64,000 nucleotides of DNA from Deltaproteobacteria bacterium (GTDB lineage Bacteria; Myxococcota_A; UBA9160; UBA4427). The stretch lies in contig PBFW01000037.1 in assembly GCA_002719955.1 (NCBI GenBank), forward strand, positions 36,781-100,780, read 5' to 3'. The translations under genes were made by a program, and so were the position numbers. This document shows, piece by piece, positions 26,698 through 35,187 of this stretch (its first letter is position 1; the number at the start of each line of letters is the position of its first letter). The notes beneath the pieces are model-generated. The model was not told the origin of the DNA, ran no database searches, and was given only the letters and a program-made list of their open reading frames with translations.

Positions 26698-28071
26698 GTG
26701 AACCCCGCAGGAGTCAAGACGCGCTGCCGCCGGGCCGATAGACCGGTGGTGAGACTCTCTCTGACGAGCAAATTCGTTCTGGGTTCACTGATCGTTGCGG
26801 GATCGACGACGCTGATCCCGCTCCTCGTTCGCAGCTTCGGAATCGACTTCTGGGGCGGCGGGGTTCGCTTCTCCGTGGCGCTCGGCGTCGGCGGTGTGAT
26901 CGGGTTCTTTCTCTCACGCATTTTCGGCGCGAAATTCGATGCGCTTCGCAGCGCGACCGAAAGGATCAGGGAGGGGGATCTGCGGGTGGAGATCCAGTCC
27001 GCTCCCGACTCGCGTTTGGCCGACGAGGTCGATGATCTGGCGCAGAGTCTGGCTGGCATGTTGCTCCGGCTGCGTGAGCTGGTCTCACGTGTTCAGGACA
27101 CGGCAAGCTCTGTCTCCGGATCTTCGACGGGTCTCGAGTCTTCGCTCGCTCGTCTTCGCAGCAGCAGCGAGGATATCTCGAGCACCGTCGCCGAGGTCGC
27201 CAGCGGTGTCGACCAAGAGCAGGGGCTCCTCGACCAGGCTTCGCTTCGCATGAACGAGGTATCGAGTGAGATCGACCTGAATGCCGGTCGCGCGCGGGAG
27301 GCCTTCGGCTTCGCTGCCGAGGCCAACCAGAAGGCGGGGACCGGTGTGGAGGTCGCGCGACTCGCAATCGAAAAAATGAAGGCGGTCTTCGAGCGCGCCG
27401 AGAGTACAGGCGACAAGGTTTTCGAGCTCGAAGCCAAGACCCGGCATGTCCACCAGATCACCGAAATCATCACTTCGGTGGCCCACCGCACCAACCTGCT
27501 TTCGCTGAACGCTTCGATCGAGGCCGCCCGCGCGGGTGAGGCGGGTCGTGGTTTCTCCGTCGTCGCCGACGAGATTCGTAAACTTTCGGAGAGCGCGGGT
27601 CGGAGCGCCGACGAGATCAGCCAGCTGATGCACGAGATCCAGGCGGATACTGCGATGGTCGCCGACGAAATGCGGCAATCGAGCCAGGTCATCGGGGAGG
27701 GGCGTGAGGATGTCAACACGATCGCCGGCGCATTGGCTCAGATCAGCATGGCCGTTTCGGAAGCGGCGACGCGTTCGGAGGAGATCTTTCACGGTGCCGA
27801 TAGCCACTCGCTGAACGCCCAGAGCATGGTTGCGGCGATCGAAGAGATCGCGAAGGTGGCCAGTGGCAACGGTCGAAGCATCTCCGATCTCGGCGAGACC
27901 ATGAACGGGCAGTTGCGAACGGTCGACGATATTCATCGCACCGCCGAGAGCGTCAGCCGGCTCGCCGGTGAACTCGAAACCTCGCTGACGATCTTTCAGA
28001 CCGGTTCTGAGCAGGTGGGGGATGCGGCGACCGATGACCCGGACCGTGAAGCGGCAGGAGAAACTGAATGA
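26698..28071 (+). CDS. Methyl-accepting chemotaxis protein without periplasmic sensor domain
   Basis: The protein has 457 residues. Two membrane helices (about 26-46 and 55-72) are separated by only a short loop, so there is no room for a periplasmic ligand domain. A HAMP-like segment ([15 protein letters not shown]) follows, then a long coiled-coil signalling domain with hairpin tip [20 protein letters not shown] and [20 protein letters not shown], which binds CheA and CheW. There is no C-terminal CheR-tether pentapeptide. The GTG at 26698 is the first start, and GTG 26749 (VRLSLTSKF) fits the membrane topology equally well. It is the first gene of a chemotaxis operon, with its stop overlapping the cheW ATG (ATGA). 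Its input is probably cytoplasmic or membrane-derived. Confidence 0.9.
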   Translation: MNPAGVKTRCRRADRPVVRLSLTSKFVLGSLIVAGSTTLIPLLVRSFGIDFWGGGVRFSVALGVGGVIGFFLSRIFGAKFDALRSATERIREGDLRVEIQSAPDSRLADEVDDLAQSLAGMLLRLRELVSRVQDTASSVSGSSTGLESSLARLRSSSEDISSTVAEVASGVDQEQGLLDQASLRMNEVSSEIDLNAGRAREAFGFAAEANQKAGTGVEVARLAIEKMKAVFERAESTGDKVFELEAKTRHVHQITEIITSVAHRTNLLSLNASIEAARAGEAGRGFSVVADEIRKLSESAGRSADEISQLMHEIQADTAMVADEMRQSSQVIGEGREDVNTIAGALAQISMAVSEAATRSEEIFHGADSHSLNAQSMVAAIEEIAKVASGNGRSISDLGETMNGQLRTVDDIHRTAESVSRLAGELETSLTIFQTGSEQVGDAATDDPDREAAGETE

Positions 28072-28568
28072 GCGCGGCGTTGGCCCCCCTCGGCGACGGT
28101 GATCGACTGCTGATGTTCACGTTCGAGAATGTCCAGTATGCGCTGCCCATCGCCTGGGTCGTAGAGGTCGCGGAGAAGGATCGCGTGACGAGTGTGCCGT
28201 CTCTGGCTCTGCCCGTCGGTGGCGTCATGAACTGGCACGGCGAGGCGCTGCCCCTGGTGGCAACCGAATTGTTGCTCGGTCGAGATCGGGACGAGGCCGG
28301 CGCGACCCCTTTCGGAGCGGCTACGACCGTGGGATATGCGCAGGAGCAAATTCTCGTCGTCTCGGCGAAGCCGGGCAGCACCGCTCGCATGGGGATGCCG
28401 GTCGATCGCGTCGTCGGTCTGGTCGATGGCGAAGGAGTGGCAGCGCGTCAGGTCGCTGCTGAGCTCGTCGTCGAGAGGCGGCCCGTCGAGGGCTGTATCG
28501 TTCATGTCCTTGATCCTGGGGCCTTGGTGGCGCGAGCGGAAGAGATAATCGAGAGCTCTGCGTATTAG
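28068..28568 (+). CDS. cheW: Chemotaxis scaffold protein CheW
   Basis: The 166-residue CheW domain couples receptors to the CheA kinase. It opens with [22 protein letters not shown], the usual first beta strands, and contains [18 protein letters not shown] (normally VMNLRGxVIPVIDL). [23 protein letters not shown] and the final [12 protein letters not shown] strand-helix follow. The ATG overlaps the receptor stop by four bases, indicating translational coupling. The conserved salt-bridge Arg/Glu positions seem partly altered (NWHG instead of NLRG). No other domain is fused. Confidence 0.88.
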   Translation: MSAALAPLGDGDRLLMFTFENVQYALPIAWVVEVAEKDRVTSVPSLALPVGGVMNWHGEALPLVATELLLGRDRDEAGATPFGAATTVGYAQEQILVVSAKPGSTARMGMPVDRVVGLVDGEGVAARQVAAELVVERRPVEGCIVHVLDPGALVARAEEIIESSAY

Positions 28569-28589
28569 GCGTGTGCTCATTTCGGGAGA

Positions 28590-28964
28590 ATGAAAATGAC
28601 GCGAGTATTGATTGCAGATGATGCCTCCTTCATGCGGCAGATGATTCGCGAGATCATCGAGCCCGAAGGCTACGAGGTGGTGGGTGAAGCGACGAACGGG
28701 ATCGAGGCCGTCGATCTGTACAAGGAGCTCCAGCCCGATCTGGTCACGATGGATATCGTCATGCCGAAGCGCTCCGGGATCGACGCGGTGAATACGATCC
28801 TCGCTGAAAACCCTGCCGCCTGTGTCGTCATGTGCAGCGCCCTGGGGCAGGAAACCCTCGTGATGGAGGCAATCCAGGCCGGCGCTCGTGATTTCATCGT
28901 GAAGCCCTTCAAGCCCGACAGTGTCATCGCGACGCTGAAGAAGGTCGTCGAGAAGGCCGACTAG
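28590..28964 (+). CDS. cheY: CheY-type response regulator
   Basis: This single receiver domain of 124 residues accepts phosphate from CheA and signals to the motor or another output. Acidic residues D10 and D11 (LIADDASFM) form the Mg site. The phospho-acceptor is Asp55 (VTMDIVMPK), Ser83 (MCSALGQ) takes the switch Thr/Ser position, and Lys105 (IVKPF) is conserved. ATG 28596, two codons downstream, has a better-spaced GGGAGA and may be the actual start. It is encoded between cheW and cheA, so CheA is presumably its kinase. Confidence 0.93.
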   Translation: MKMTRVLIADDASFMRQMIREIIEPEGYEVVGEATNGIEAVDLYKELQPDLVTMDIVMPKRSGIDAVNTILAENPAACVVMCSALGQETLVMEAIQAGARDFIVKPFKPDSVIATLKKVVEKAD

Positions 28965-28965
28965 C

Positions 28966-30728
28966 GTGACGCTCGATCTGGCCAAATATCGGCGAATTTT
29001 TCTCGAGGAGGCGAGCGACCACCTCGCGGAGATCAGCCACGCGTTGATCGAGCTCGAGAAGGAGATGAGCAACATCGAAGCGATCGACACCATCTTCCGG
29101 ATGGCACATTCAGTCAAGTCGATGGCGGCCTCCCTTGGCTACGACCCCGTCGCGGATCTCTCCCATCGAATGGAAGATCGAATGGAGGGCGTTCGCGCGG
29201 CGGGTCGCGTGCGGGACCCCGAGGAACTCGCTCTGCTCTTCCGTAGTCTCGAAGCACTCGAGACGATGGTCGCGACGGTCGCGAACGGAGAGGATCTCGG
29301 CCAGACCGACGATGACTTGATCGCTCAGCTCGCGGCGGCACCGCAATGGGCCGGCTTTTCCGAGGAGCTGCCGAGCGATCTCGTCTCCGCGGAATGCGCG
29401 GTGACGGATCTCCCGTGTCTGGACGCGGATGGCCCCGAGCCGGTGGGGGGCGAACCAAAAAAAGTCCCGAGCTAGAGCCCGCCGCTTCGGCAGCGGGCGT
29501 CGCGTCGGAACCGGCTGGGGCCGAGTCGGCGGAGGGCGCCCGTGCACCCGCCGCGGCCGTGGATCTGCCGACATCACCGCTCAGCCCGACCGTTCGCGTT
29601 CGGACCGATACGCTGGATCGCTTCATCTCCGCTGTGGGGGAGGTGATTCTCAGCTCGAGTCAGCTTCGGACCGGCGTCGCTCGTTATGCGCAGGATCCGG
29701 AAGTCGCCGACGGATTCGATCGCGTCGATCGTCGCGTCGCTGAACTCCAGCGTCGTGTGCTCGAATTGCGGACCGCTCCGTTGGTGCGGGTCACCGACAC
29801 CCTTCCCCGAACCGCACGTCAGATCGCCGAGAAACTCGGCAAGCGTGTCGAGGTCGAAATCGTCGGGGCCGAGCTCGAACTCGATCGGTCGATTCTCGAT
29901 CGTGTCGGCGAGCCGCTGCTTCACCTGGTTCGCAATGCGGTCGATCACGGGCTCGAAGCACCGGCCGATCGTGTCGCCGCCGGCAAGCCCGAGACCGGAA
30001 TCCTGCGCGTCGAAGCGCGCCGTCAGAAGGATTCGATCGTGATCGATGTGAGTGATGATGGCCGTGGGATCGACCTCACGTCCGTGTGCCGCCGCGCGAT
30101 CGCCGCGGGCCTGATTCATCCGGATCTCGTCGAGGATCTGCCGCCGGAAGAGGTCGCTCGTTTCATCTTTCATCCGGGGTTGTCGACCGCTCAATCGATC
30201 TCGGAAGTCTCCGGTCGTGGCGTCGGGATGGATGCCGTGAAGGCGACCGTCGAGAGCCTCGGTGGCGGGATCGAGCTGCGAACGGAAGTCGGGCTCGGAA
30301 CGACCACCACGTTGATCGTTCCGATTACGGCGGCGGTTCAGCGCGTGCTGCTCGTCGGAATCGCCGAGGAACGCGTCGCGATTCCGATCGCGAAGGTCGA
30401 ACGAATCCTCGAAGTGCCCTCGGATTCGATCGAGGAGGCGGCGGGGGACTGTTTTGCCCTCGTCGAGGATGAGCCGATTCCCGTCTTGACGCTCGCGCGA
30501 GAGCTGCGCATCGAGGGCGCCGCGGTCGAGCAGCGCGCGGTCCCGCTCGTGCTCTGCGAGGTGCGCGGAGAGCGGGTTGCGCTGCGTGTGGATCGGTTTG
30601 CCGGACAGCAGGAATTCTATGTGAAGCCGGTGCCGGAACTCCTGGCGCCCGTTCGCATCCTTTCGGGGTTGACCGTGCTGGACGACGGAAGTCCCGTCTT
30701 CCTGCTCGACCTGAATCAACTGGGTTGA
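28966..30728 (+). CDS. cheA: Chemotaxis histidine kinase CheA, split by a -1 frame change at an A7 tract
   Basis: Two overlapping frames together encode one CheA. Frame 1 (GTG 28966 to TAG 29475) carries the P1/HPt domain with phospho-His48 (MAHSVKSMAAS). Frame 2 (open from before 29457 to TGA 30728) carries the P3 dimerisation helices (DTLDRFISAVGEVILSSSQ), the P4 ATPase with N box (HLVRNAVDHGLEAP), G1 (DVSDDGRGIDL) and G2 (GRGVGMDAVK), and a P5 CheW-like domain. The frames meet at 29455-29463, CCA AAA AAA in frame 1, where a -1 slip gives KKSPELEP. A P2 domain is absent or replaced by the Ala/Glu/Pro-rich linker here. This may be a homopolymer error or programmed frameshifting. Confidence 0.8.
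29457..29463 (+). other. A7 slippery heptamer inside cheA
   Basis: In the upstream frame the codons are CCA-AAA-AAA-GTC, so the tract is A-AAA-AAA in the X-XXY-YYZ register required for -1 slippage. After a -1 shift translation continues into the kinase domain frame. Without slippage it ends four codons later at TAG 29473-29475. A G6 run lies just upstream (29445-29450) and is another possible site of a sequencing indel. Confidence 0.55.
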
Positions 30729-30730
30729 TC

Positions 30731-31276
30731 GTGGACGAATTCTCCAAGTCCGATCAGGATCGACTGGTGGAGCTCGCCTGCGCCGGAGCGCGTCAAGCGG
30801 GCGAGGCGTTCGCGCAGCTCGTCGGCCGTCCGGTGAGGGTTGCTGATCCCACGGTCCTCTCGGGCGTGGGGAATGGACCGTCGGGGGGCCGCGACCTCCA
30901 GGCGACCGGGGTCTTTTTCGAGTTCGAGGGCTGCCTCGATGCGATCATCGGAGTTCTTTTCTCGCGTGAGGCGAGCGACCTCCTCGTCCGACGTGTGGTC
31001 GGCATCGAGACGGGAGGGCTCGAGCCACCGATCGTCGAATCGGCCCTCATGGAGGTCGGCAATATCCTCGCGTCCCACGTCGCGTCCGCGATCGCTGATC
31101 GGCTGGAGGCGCGCCTGCTTCCCTCGATTCCCTCCCTCGCCATGGCGCATGCTGAGGACGAATTCGATACGTTCATCGATCGCGCTGCCGGCCGCGAGGC
31201 CCCGCGCATCGAGTCCCGCCTCTCACATGAGGACGACCGTTTGATCGGTCGACTCGTCCTCGTCCCGATGCGCTGA
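30731..31276 (+). CDS. CheC/CheX-family CheY-P phosphatase-like protein
   Basis: This 181-residue protein from GTG 30731 starts three bases after the cheA stop. The C-terminal half has SALMEVGN followed 22 residues later by Pro, an exact match to the CheC active-site pattern (D/S)xxxExxN(x22)P. The N-terminal half has the equivalent helix DRLVELAC...AFAQLVGRP, in which the Asn is replaced by Cys, so that site is probably inactive. Such proteins dephosphorylate CheY-P and often pair with CheD, which is not seen here. It closes the operon, and no cheR or cheB adaptation genes are present in the window. Confidence 0.75.
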   Translation: MDEFSKSDQDRLVELACAGARQAGEAFAQLVGRPVRVADPTVLSGVGNGPSGGRDLQATGVFFEFEGCLDAIIGVLFSREASDLLVRRVVGIETGGLEPPIVESALMEVGNILASHVASAIADRLEARLLPSIPSLAMAHAEDEFDTFIDRAAGREAPRIESRLSHEDDRLIGRLVLVPMR

Positions 31277-31284
31277 GTACCCCG

Positions 31285-31308
31285 GTTGGGGCGGGATCGG
31301 TCCCCAAC
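31285..31308. terminator. Hairpin after the chemotaxis operon
   Basis: GTTGGGG (31285-31291) pairs with CCCCAAC (31302-31308) across a 10-base loop, starting 9 bases after the last stop codon. There is no T-tract, but the position fits the operon end. Confidence 0.45.
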
Positions 31309-31411
31309 TCCGCTGCGATGCCCCGCGGACGGCGTCGCCGACGAGGCCGGTGAGCTTTGATACGCTCCAGCGTCGTGGGAAGGGTCCATCATCGATTCCC
31401 TGGAGAGCGCC

Positions 31412-32161
31412 TTGAATTCAGACAGCCTTCGCGATCTGCTGGAGGGGGTTCGATCCGGACGAGTCGACGTCGAGAGCGCGGCGGGTCGTCTCGCCCAGTT
31501 GCCCTTCCTGGAGACCGCCCAGACGAGAATCGACACCCATCGCGCGCTGCGCCAGGGCATCCCGGAAGTCGTCTACGGTGGCGAGAAGACGGTCGAGCAG
31601 ATCGTCGAGGCGTCGCTGGCGCTTCGCCGGGCTGCCCAGGACGTGCTCGTGACCCGAGTCGAAGCCGGCAAGGCGGAGGGGGTTCGTGAGCGCCTGCCTG
31701 AGATCGAATACGACCCGGTCTCTCGGCTGCTCTGGATCGGCTCGAACGAGGTTCCGCTGCAGGGAAAGGGGACGATCCTCGTGGTCTCCGCCGGGAGCGC
31801 TGACCTGCCGGTCGCCGCGGAGGCCGTGGGCGTCGCACAGCGTTTGGGCAACAAGGTCGAGCTGCTGCAGGATGTCGGTGTCGCGGGTCTCCATCGGCTA
31901 CTCGCCTCTCTCGATTTGCTGCGCTCGGCGCGGGTGCTGATCGTCGTGGCGGGGATGGAGGGCGCCTTGCCCTCGGTGGTGGGTGGCCTCGTCGACAAAC
32001 CGATCATCGCGGTGCCGACGAGCGTCGGCTACGGCGCCTCGCTGGGCGGCATCACCGCGCTCCTCGGGATGCTCACCAGCTGCGCTTCGAACGTGACCGC
32101 CGTGAATATCGATAATGGTTTTGGCGCGGCGCATGTCGCGACGCTCATCAACCGGCTCTGA
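31412..32161 (+). CDS. larB: LarB, pyridinium-3,5-biscarboxylic acid mononucleotide synthase
   Basis: This 249-residue enzyme carboxylates nicotinic acid adenine dinucleotide to begin synthesis of the nickel-pincer nucleotide cofactor of lactate racemase-type enzymes. The C-terminal two thirds resemble PurE: ILVVSAGSADLPVAAEA, VVAGMEGALPSVVGGLVDKPIIAVPTSVGYG and LTSCASNVTAVNIDNGFGAA. The conserved N-terminal helix block includes DTHRALRQGIPEVVYGGEKT. The start is TTG at 31412, with no ATG upstream of the conserved region. It pairs with larC 90 bases downstream. LarE (sulfur insertion) and LarA are not in the window. Confidence 0.93.
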   Translation: MNSDSLRDLLEGVRSGRVDVESAAGRLAQLPFLETAQTRIDTHRALRQGIPEVVYGGEKTVEQIVEASLALRRAAQDVLVTRVEAGKAEGVRERLPEIEYDPVSRLLWIGSNEVPLQGKGTILVVSAGSADLPVAAEAVGVAQRLGNKVELLQDVGVAGLHRLLASLDLLRSARVLIVVAGMEGALPSVVGGLVDKPIIAVPTSVGYGASLGGITALLGMLTSCASNVTAVNIDNGFGAAHVATLINRL

Positions 32162-32250
32162 CCCCAGCCACCAGGCCTCGTCGGATCCGACACGGGCTGG
32201 GCAGCACCCACGGGTTCGGGGCAGCGACCGATCGGATTCAGAGAGTCCTC

Positions 32251-33486
32251 TTGCGAAACAAGCTTCTCCATCTCGATGCATTTTCCGGGGCCGCGGGCAA
32301 TATGTTCATGGCCGCGCTGCTCGACCTGGGGCTTCCCCGAAAGGCGCTGATCGAGGGGCTCGCGCCCCTGGGCCTGGATTTCAAGCTGATCGTCAGGAAG
32401 GTCGACCGATCGGGTTTCGCAGCGCGCTATGTCGACGTCCGCGTGCCCAGGTCTCGCGCCCAGAAGAAGGCAGAGCGCGCTCATCCCCCGCCGCCGCCCC
32501 ATCGCCGCTCGCCTTCCCATGGTCGACATTATGTCGAGATACGGGATCTGATCGCGGGGGCGAAGCTCGACGGGGGCGTGAGGGATCGTTCGCTCGCGAT
32601 CTTCGAGGCGCTGGGTCGGGCGGAGGCGAAGGTGCACGGTGCCTGCCTCGAGGACGTTCACTTTCACGAGGTCGGGGCGGTCGATGCGATCGTCGATGTC
32701 GTCGCCGCTGCCATTGGTCTCGATCAGCTCGGGGTGGCTCGGGTGACCTGCTCGCCGATCGCGATCGGTCATGGCACGATCGATTCGGATCACGGTCGCC
32801 TGCCACTGCCAGCGCCCGCGACCCTCGAACTGCTCCGAGGCCTTCCGACGATTCCGGCGGGCGTCGAGTGGGAGACGCTGACCCCGACCGGCGCGGCGAT
32901 TCTGAGGACGGTGGTCGACGAGTTCTCCGCGTTGCCCGCGATGACGATCGAGCGCATCGGGTATGGTGCCGGCAATGATCGCAAGGGGCCGCTGCCGAAC
33001 CTCTTGCGGGCGACGATTGGCGAGGGGGCGGGATTTTCGAGTGATCGCGTCGCGGTGATCGAGACGAATCTCGACGATCTGGTGCCGGAGCATTTCGATT
33101 ATTTGATGGAGCGACTCTTCGAGGGCGGCGCGCTCGACGTTTCGCTCCAGTCCCTGCAGATGAAGAAGAATCGGCCCGGTTTTCTGGTTCGGGTCCTGGC
33201 GCGTCCGATGGACAAGGACCTGCTCGCGCGAATCCTCTTCGCGGAATCGACGGCGATCGGGGTGCGTGTGTCCGAATGGGATCGATTGGTCCTCGAACGC
33301 TCGAAGCGGCGCCTCAAGACGCCGCACGGAACGGTTTCGGTCAAGCTGATTCGGAGTCCGGAGGGCGGTCTCGAGTGTTCACCCGAATACGACGACTGCA
33401 AGCGACTCGCCCAGAAGAGCGGGTTGCCTCTGCGGGAGATCGTTCAGCGAGTGCGCGAGCAAGCCCGTCGGGAGTTCGAGGCGTGA
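32251..33486 (+). CDS. larC: LarC, nickel-pincer cofactor nickel insertase
   Basis: This 411-residue protein of the LarC (former DUF111) family installs nickel in the pincer nucleotide using CTP. It starts LLHLDAFSGAAGNMFMAALLDLG, the family signature. A His/Pro-rich tract (PPPPPHRRSPSHGRHY) likely binds nickel. DVHFHEVGAVDAIVDVV, TPTGAAIL and VIETNLDDLVPE are conserved blocks. The start is again TTG (32251), as for larB. LarC is often produced through a frameshift between larC1 and larC2, but here it is one uninterrupted frame. Its stop overlaps the next GTG start (GTGA). Confidence 0.93.
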   Translation: MRNKLLHLDAFSGAAGNMFMAALLDLGLPRKALIEGLAPLGLDFKLIVRKVDRSGFAARYVDVRVPRSRAQKKAERAHPPPPPHRRSPSHGRHYVEIRDLIAGAKLDGGVRDRSLAIFEALGRAEAKVHGACLEDVHFHEVGAVDAIVDVVAAAIGLDQLGVARVTCSPIAIGHGTIDSDHGRLPLPAPATLELLRGLPTIPAGVEWETLTPTGAAILRTVVDEFSALPAMTIERIGYGAGNDRKGPLPNLLRATIGEGAGFSSDRVAVIETNLDDLVPEHFDYLMERLFEGGALDVSLQSLQMKKNRPGFLVRVLARPMDKDLLARILFAESTAIGVRVSEWDRLVLERSKRRLKTPHGTVSVKLIRSPEGGLECSPEYDDCKRLAQKSGLPLREIVQRVREQARREFEA

Positions 33487-34250
33487 GTGATTCTCCCTTC
33501 GCGACGGTCGACGACTCACCCTTCGATCTCATGGCCGAGCCGGGCGTGGCCACCGGTGCTGCTGCGCTCTGTCTCCACGGACTCACCGGCACGCCCTATG
33601 AGGTGCGGCCGATCGCCGAAGCGCTCGTCACCCGCGGAATCCGTGCCCGCGGAATCCGCATGGCGGGACACGGTGGGAGCTTCGAAGCCTTGGCACGGAG
33701 TACGCGGATCGATTGGGTCGAATGCGCGCGCACCGAACTCGCGGGACTGCGCGCCGAACACGAGCGTGTTTTTCTGGTGGGCCTCTCGATGGGTGGACTC
33801 GTCAGCCTTCGCCTGGCGCAGTTGGAGCGGGTCGAGGGCCTCGTGGTGGTCGGCGTCCCGCTCGTCCTGGCTGCGCCGATCCCGCAGATTCTGCCGCTGG
33901 CGCGGCGACTCGTGTCGGCGCGTCGCAAGCGCAGCTCTGATATCCAGGATCCCGAGGCGCGCGCCCGCCATCCGGGGATGCCGGCGATGCCCCTCGATTC
34001 GATCCAAGAGCTGATCCGATTGCAATCGGAGGTCATCCCGGAACTTCCTCGCATCGAGGTGCCGATCCTCGTCGCCCACGGCGAACGGGATCGGACGGCT
34101 CGGCCACGGGATGCGCGCCGCCTCTACGACGAGGTCGGTTCGACCGAGAAAGAAATTTTCCTGCTCGCGCGATCCGGACACGTCGCGACGGTCGACTACG
34201 ACGGGCCCGCCTTGGCGAGGGCTACAGCGGATTTTCTGGGTCGACGTTGA
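33483..34250 (+). CDS. Alpha/beta hydrolase, carboxylesterase/monoacylglycerol-lipase type
   Basis: This 255-residue cytosolic hydrolase has CLHGLTGTPYEVRPIAE (oxyanion HG motif), the nucleophile elbow VGLSMGGLV, the acid AHGERDRTARP and the catalytic His in ARSGHVATVD. This pattern matches Est30-like carboxylesterases that act on short or medium acyl esters. GTG 33483 overlaps the larC stop by four bases, and the frame's earlier opening inside larC is a shadow. Co-location with larBC may be incidental, since no shared pathway is obvious. The final residues (ATADFLGRR) match family ends. Confidence 0.85.
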   Translation: MSDSPFATVDDSPFDLMAEPGVATGAAALCLHGLTGTPYEVRPIAEALVTRGIRARGIRMAGHGGSFEALARSTRIDWVECARTELAGLRAEHERVFLVGLSMGGLVSLRLAQLERVEGLVVVGVPLVLAAPIPQILPLARRLVSARRKRSSDIQDPEARARHPGMPAMPLDSIQELIRLQSEVIPELPRIEVPILVAHGERDRTARPRDARRLYDEVGSTEKEIFLLARSGHVATVDYDGPALARATADFLGRR

Positions 34251-34267
34251 GAGCGAGTTCGCGGGGT

Positions 34268-34936
34268 TCAGCGTTTGCGCTCGAGCTGCATCAGATACAC
34301 GATCAGGTTCGCCTCGTCTTCGGGTGAGATCTCTGCGAAGTGAAGTCCGAGTCCAAGCGGAGCCCCCTGGATCTGGGTGCGGTAGAGGACTTCGCCTTCT
34401 AAATGCAGGTCTCTTCCCAACCCGGGCAGTGCGATTCTGCACGACATAGCGCGGTGGAGATCGACCGCGACCTCGGTCGCGATGAACACGCCCCCACGTC
34501 CGACCTCGGTCGCTACACAGGGTGTGTTCAGACCCTGGAGCCGGGCGGATAGGCGGTCCGGATAACGGGTGAATCGTCGTTCTTTCGGCTCGTCCAGAAG
34601 GTGGCCCAGACGGGTGACGACGCGGCTGATCTCGGGCGGAAGGATCACATAGCCCGCCGCACCCACGGCCCGGGCTGCGGCCCGTCGGTTCTCGCGAGCG
34701 ACCTCGTCGAGCAATACGATCGGGAGGCCCTCGGTTCCCGCGAGCGCGCGAGTGGATTGGACGAACGAAGCGCCATCGCTCCGTCCCAGCGAGAATTCCG
34801 AAGGAGCGAGGTCCGGCGTCGTTCCCGCGAGCCGTGCCATCGCCTCGATCTCGCTGCGGGCGGTCGCCGTTCGGCTGCCCTGGCGCTTCAACTCTTTTTG
34901 AAGCGCTGCGTTCTCGACGAGGCGGCTGCCGACCAC
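34268..34936 (-). CDS. PilZ-domain protein with a degenerate receiver-like N-terminus
   Basis: From GTG 34936, 222 residues. Residues 1-110 resemble a receiver fold lacking its phospho-Asp (LVVGSRLVEN..., LPIVLLDEVARENRRAAARAVGAAGYVILPPE). Residues 117-222 are a PilZ domain, normally a cyclic-di-GMP sensor: ERRFTRYPDRLSARL carries the RxxxR arm. In place of the usual (D/N)xSxxG there is TEVGRGGVFIAT, so binding may be altered. VLYRTQIQGAPLGLGLHFAEI is the typical PilZ end. An in-frame TGA lies just upstream of PKVLVVG, limiting the start to GTG or CTG codons. It converges with the hydrolase gene. Confidence 0.75.
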   Translation of the reverse strand: MVGSRLVENAALQKELKRQGSRTATARSEIEAMARLAGTTPDLAPSEFSLGRSDGASFVQSTRALAGTEGLPIVLLDEVARENRRAAARAVGAAGYVILPPEISRVVTRLGHLLDEPKERRFTRYPDRLSARLQGLNTPCVATEVGRGGVFIATEVAVDLHRAMSCRIALPGLGRDLHLEGEVLYRTQIQGAPLGLGLHFAEISPEDEANLIVYLMQLERKR

Positions 34937-34961
34937 CAGAACTTTCGGTCAGTGTGGCGGC

Positions 34962-35187
34962 ATGGCTGACAGTCGGCGATGGCGTGCGCGAAGTGGGGCG
35001 CGACGAGTGGGCTGCGGGTGCGTTGCGCCGTCTCCCGCTTGCGCGCATCCCGTCTCAGGGAGTCGATTCGGGCAGCGAGCAGACCTTCGAGGTCGGCCGT
35101 GGAATCGAGTTCGTGGCCGATTTCGATGATGCGCTCGCTCGGCGACGCGAGGTCGAAACCGGCCAGCGGCCCCGGAGGGGGTCTTGA
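34962..35187 (+). pseudogene. Probable gene remnant divergent from the PilZ gene
   Basis: ATG 34962 begins MADS, but the natural-looking continuation VGDGVREVGRDEWAAGA is in a neighbouring frame, followed by IPSQGVDSGSEQTF and EFVADFDDALARRREVE to a TGA at 35185-35187. The start resembles the opening of some acyltransferase-fold proteins, but far too little remains for assignment. A one-base shift near 34972 plus internal loss would explain it. Confidence is low. Confidence 0.3.
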
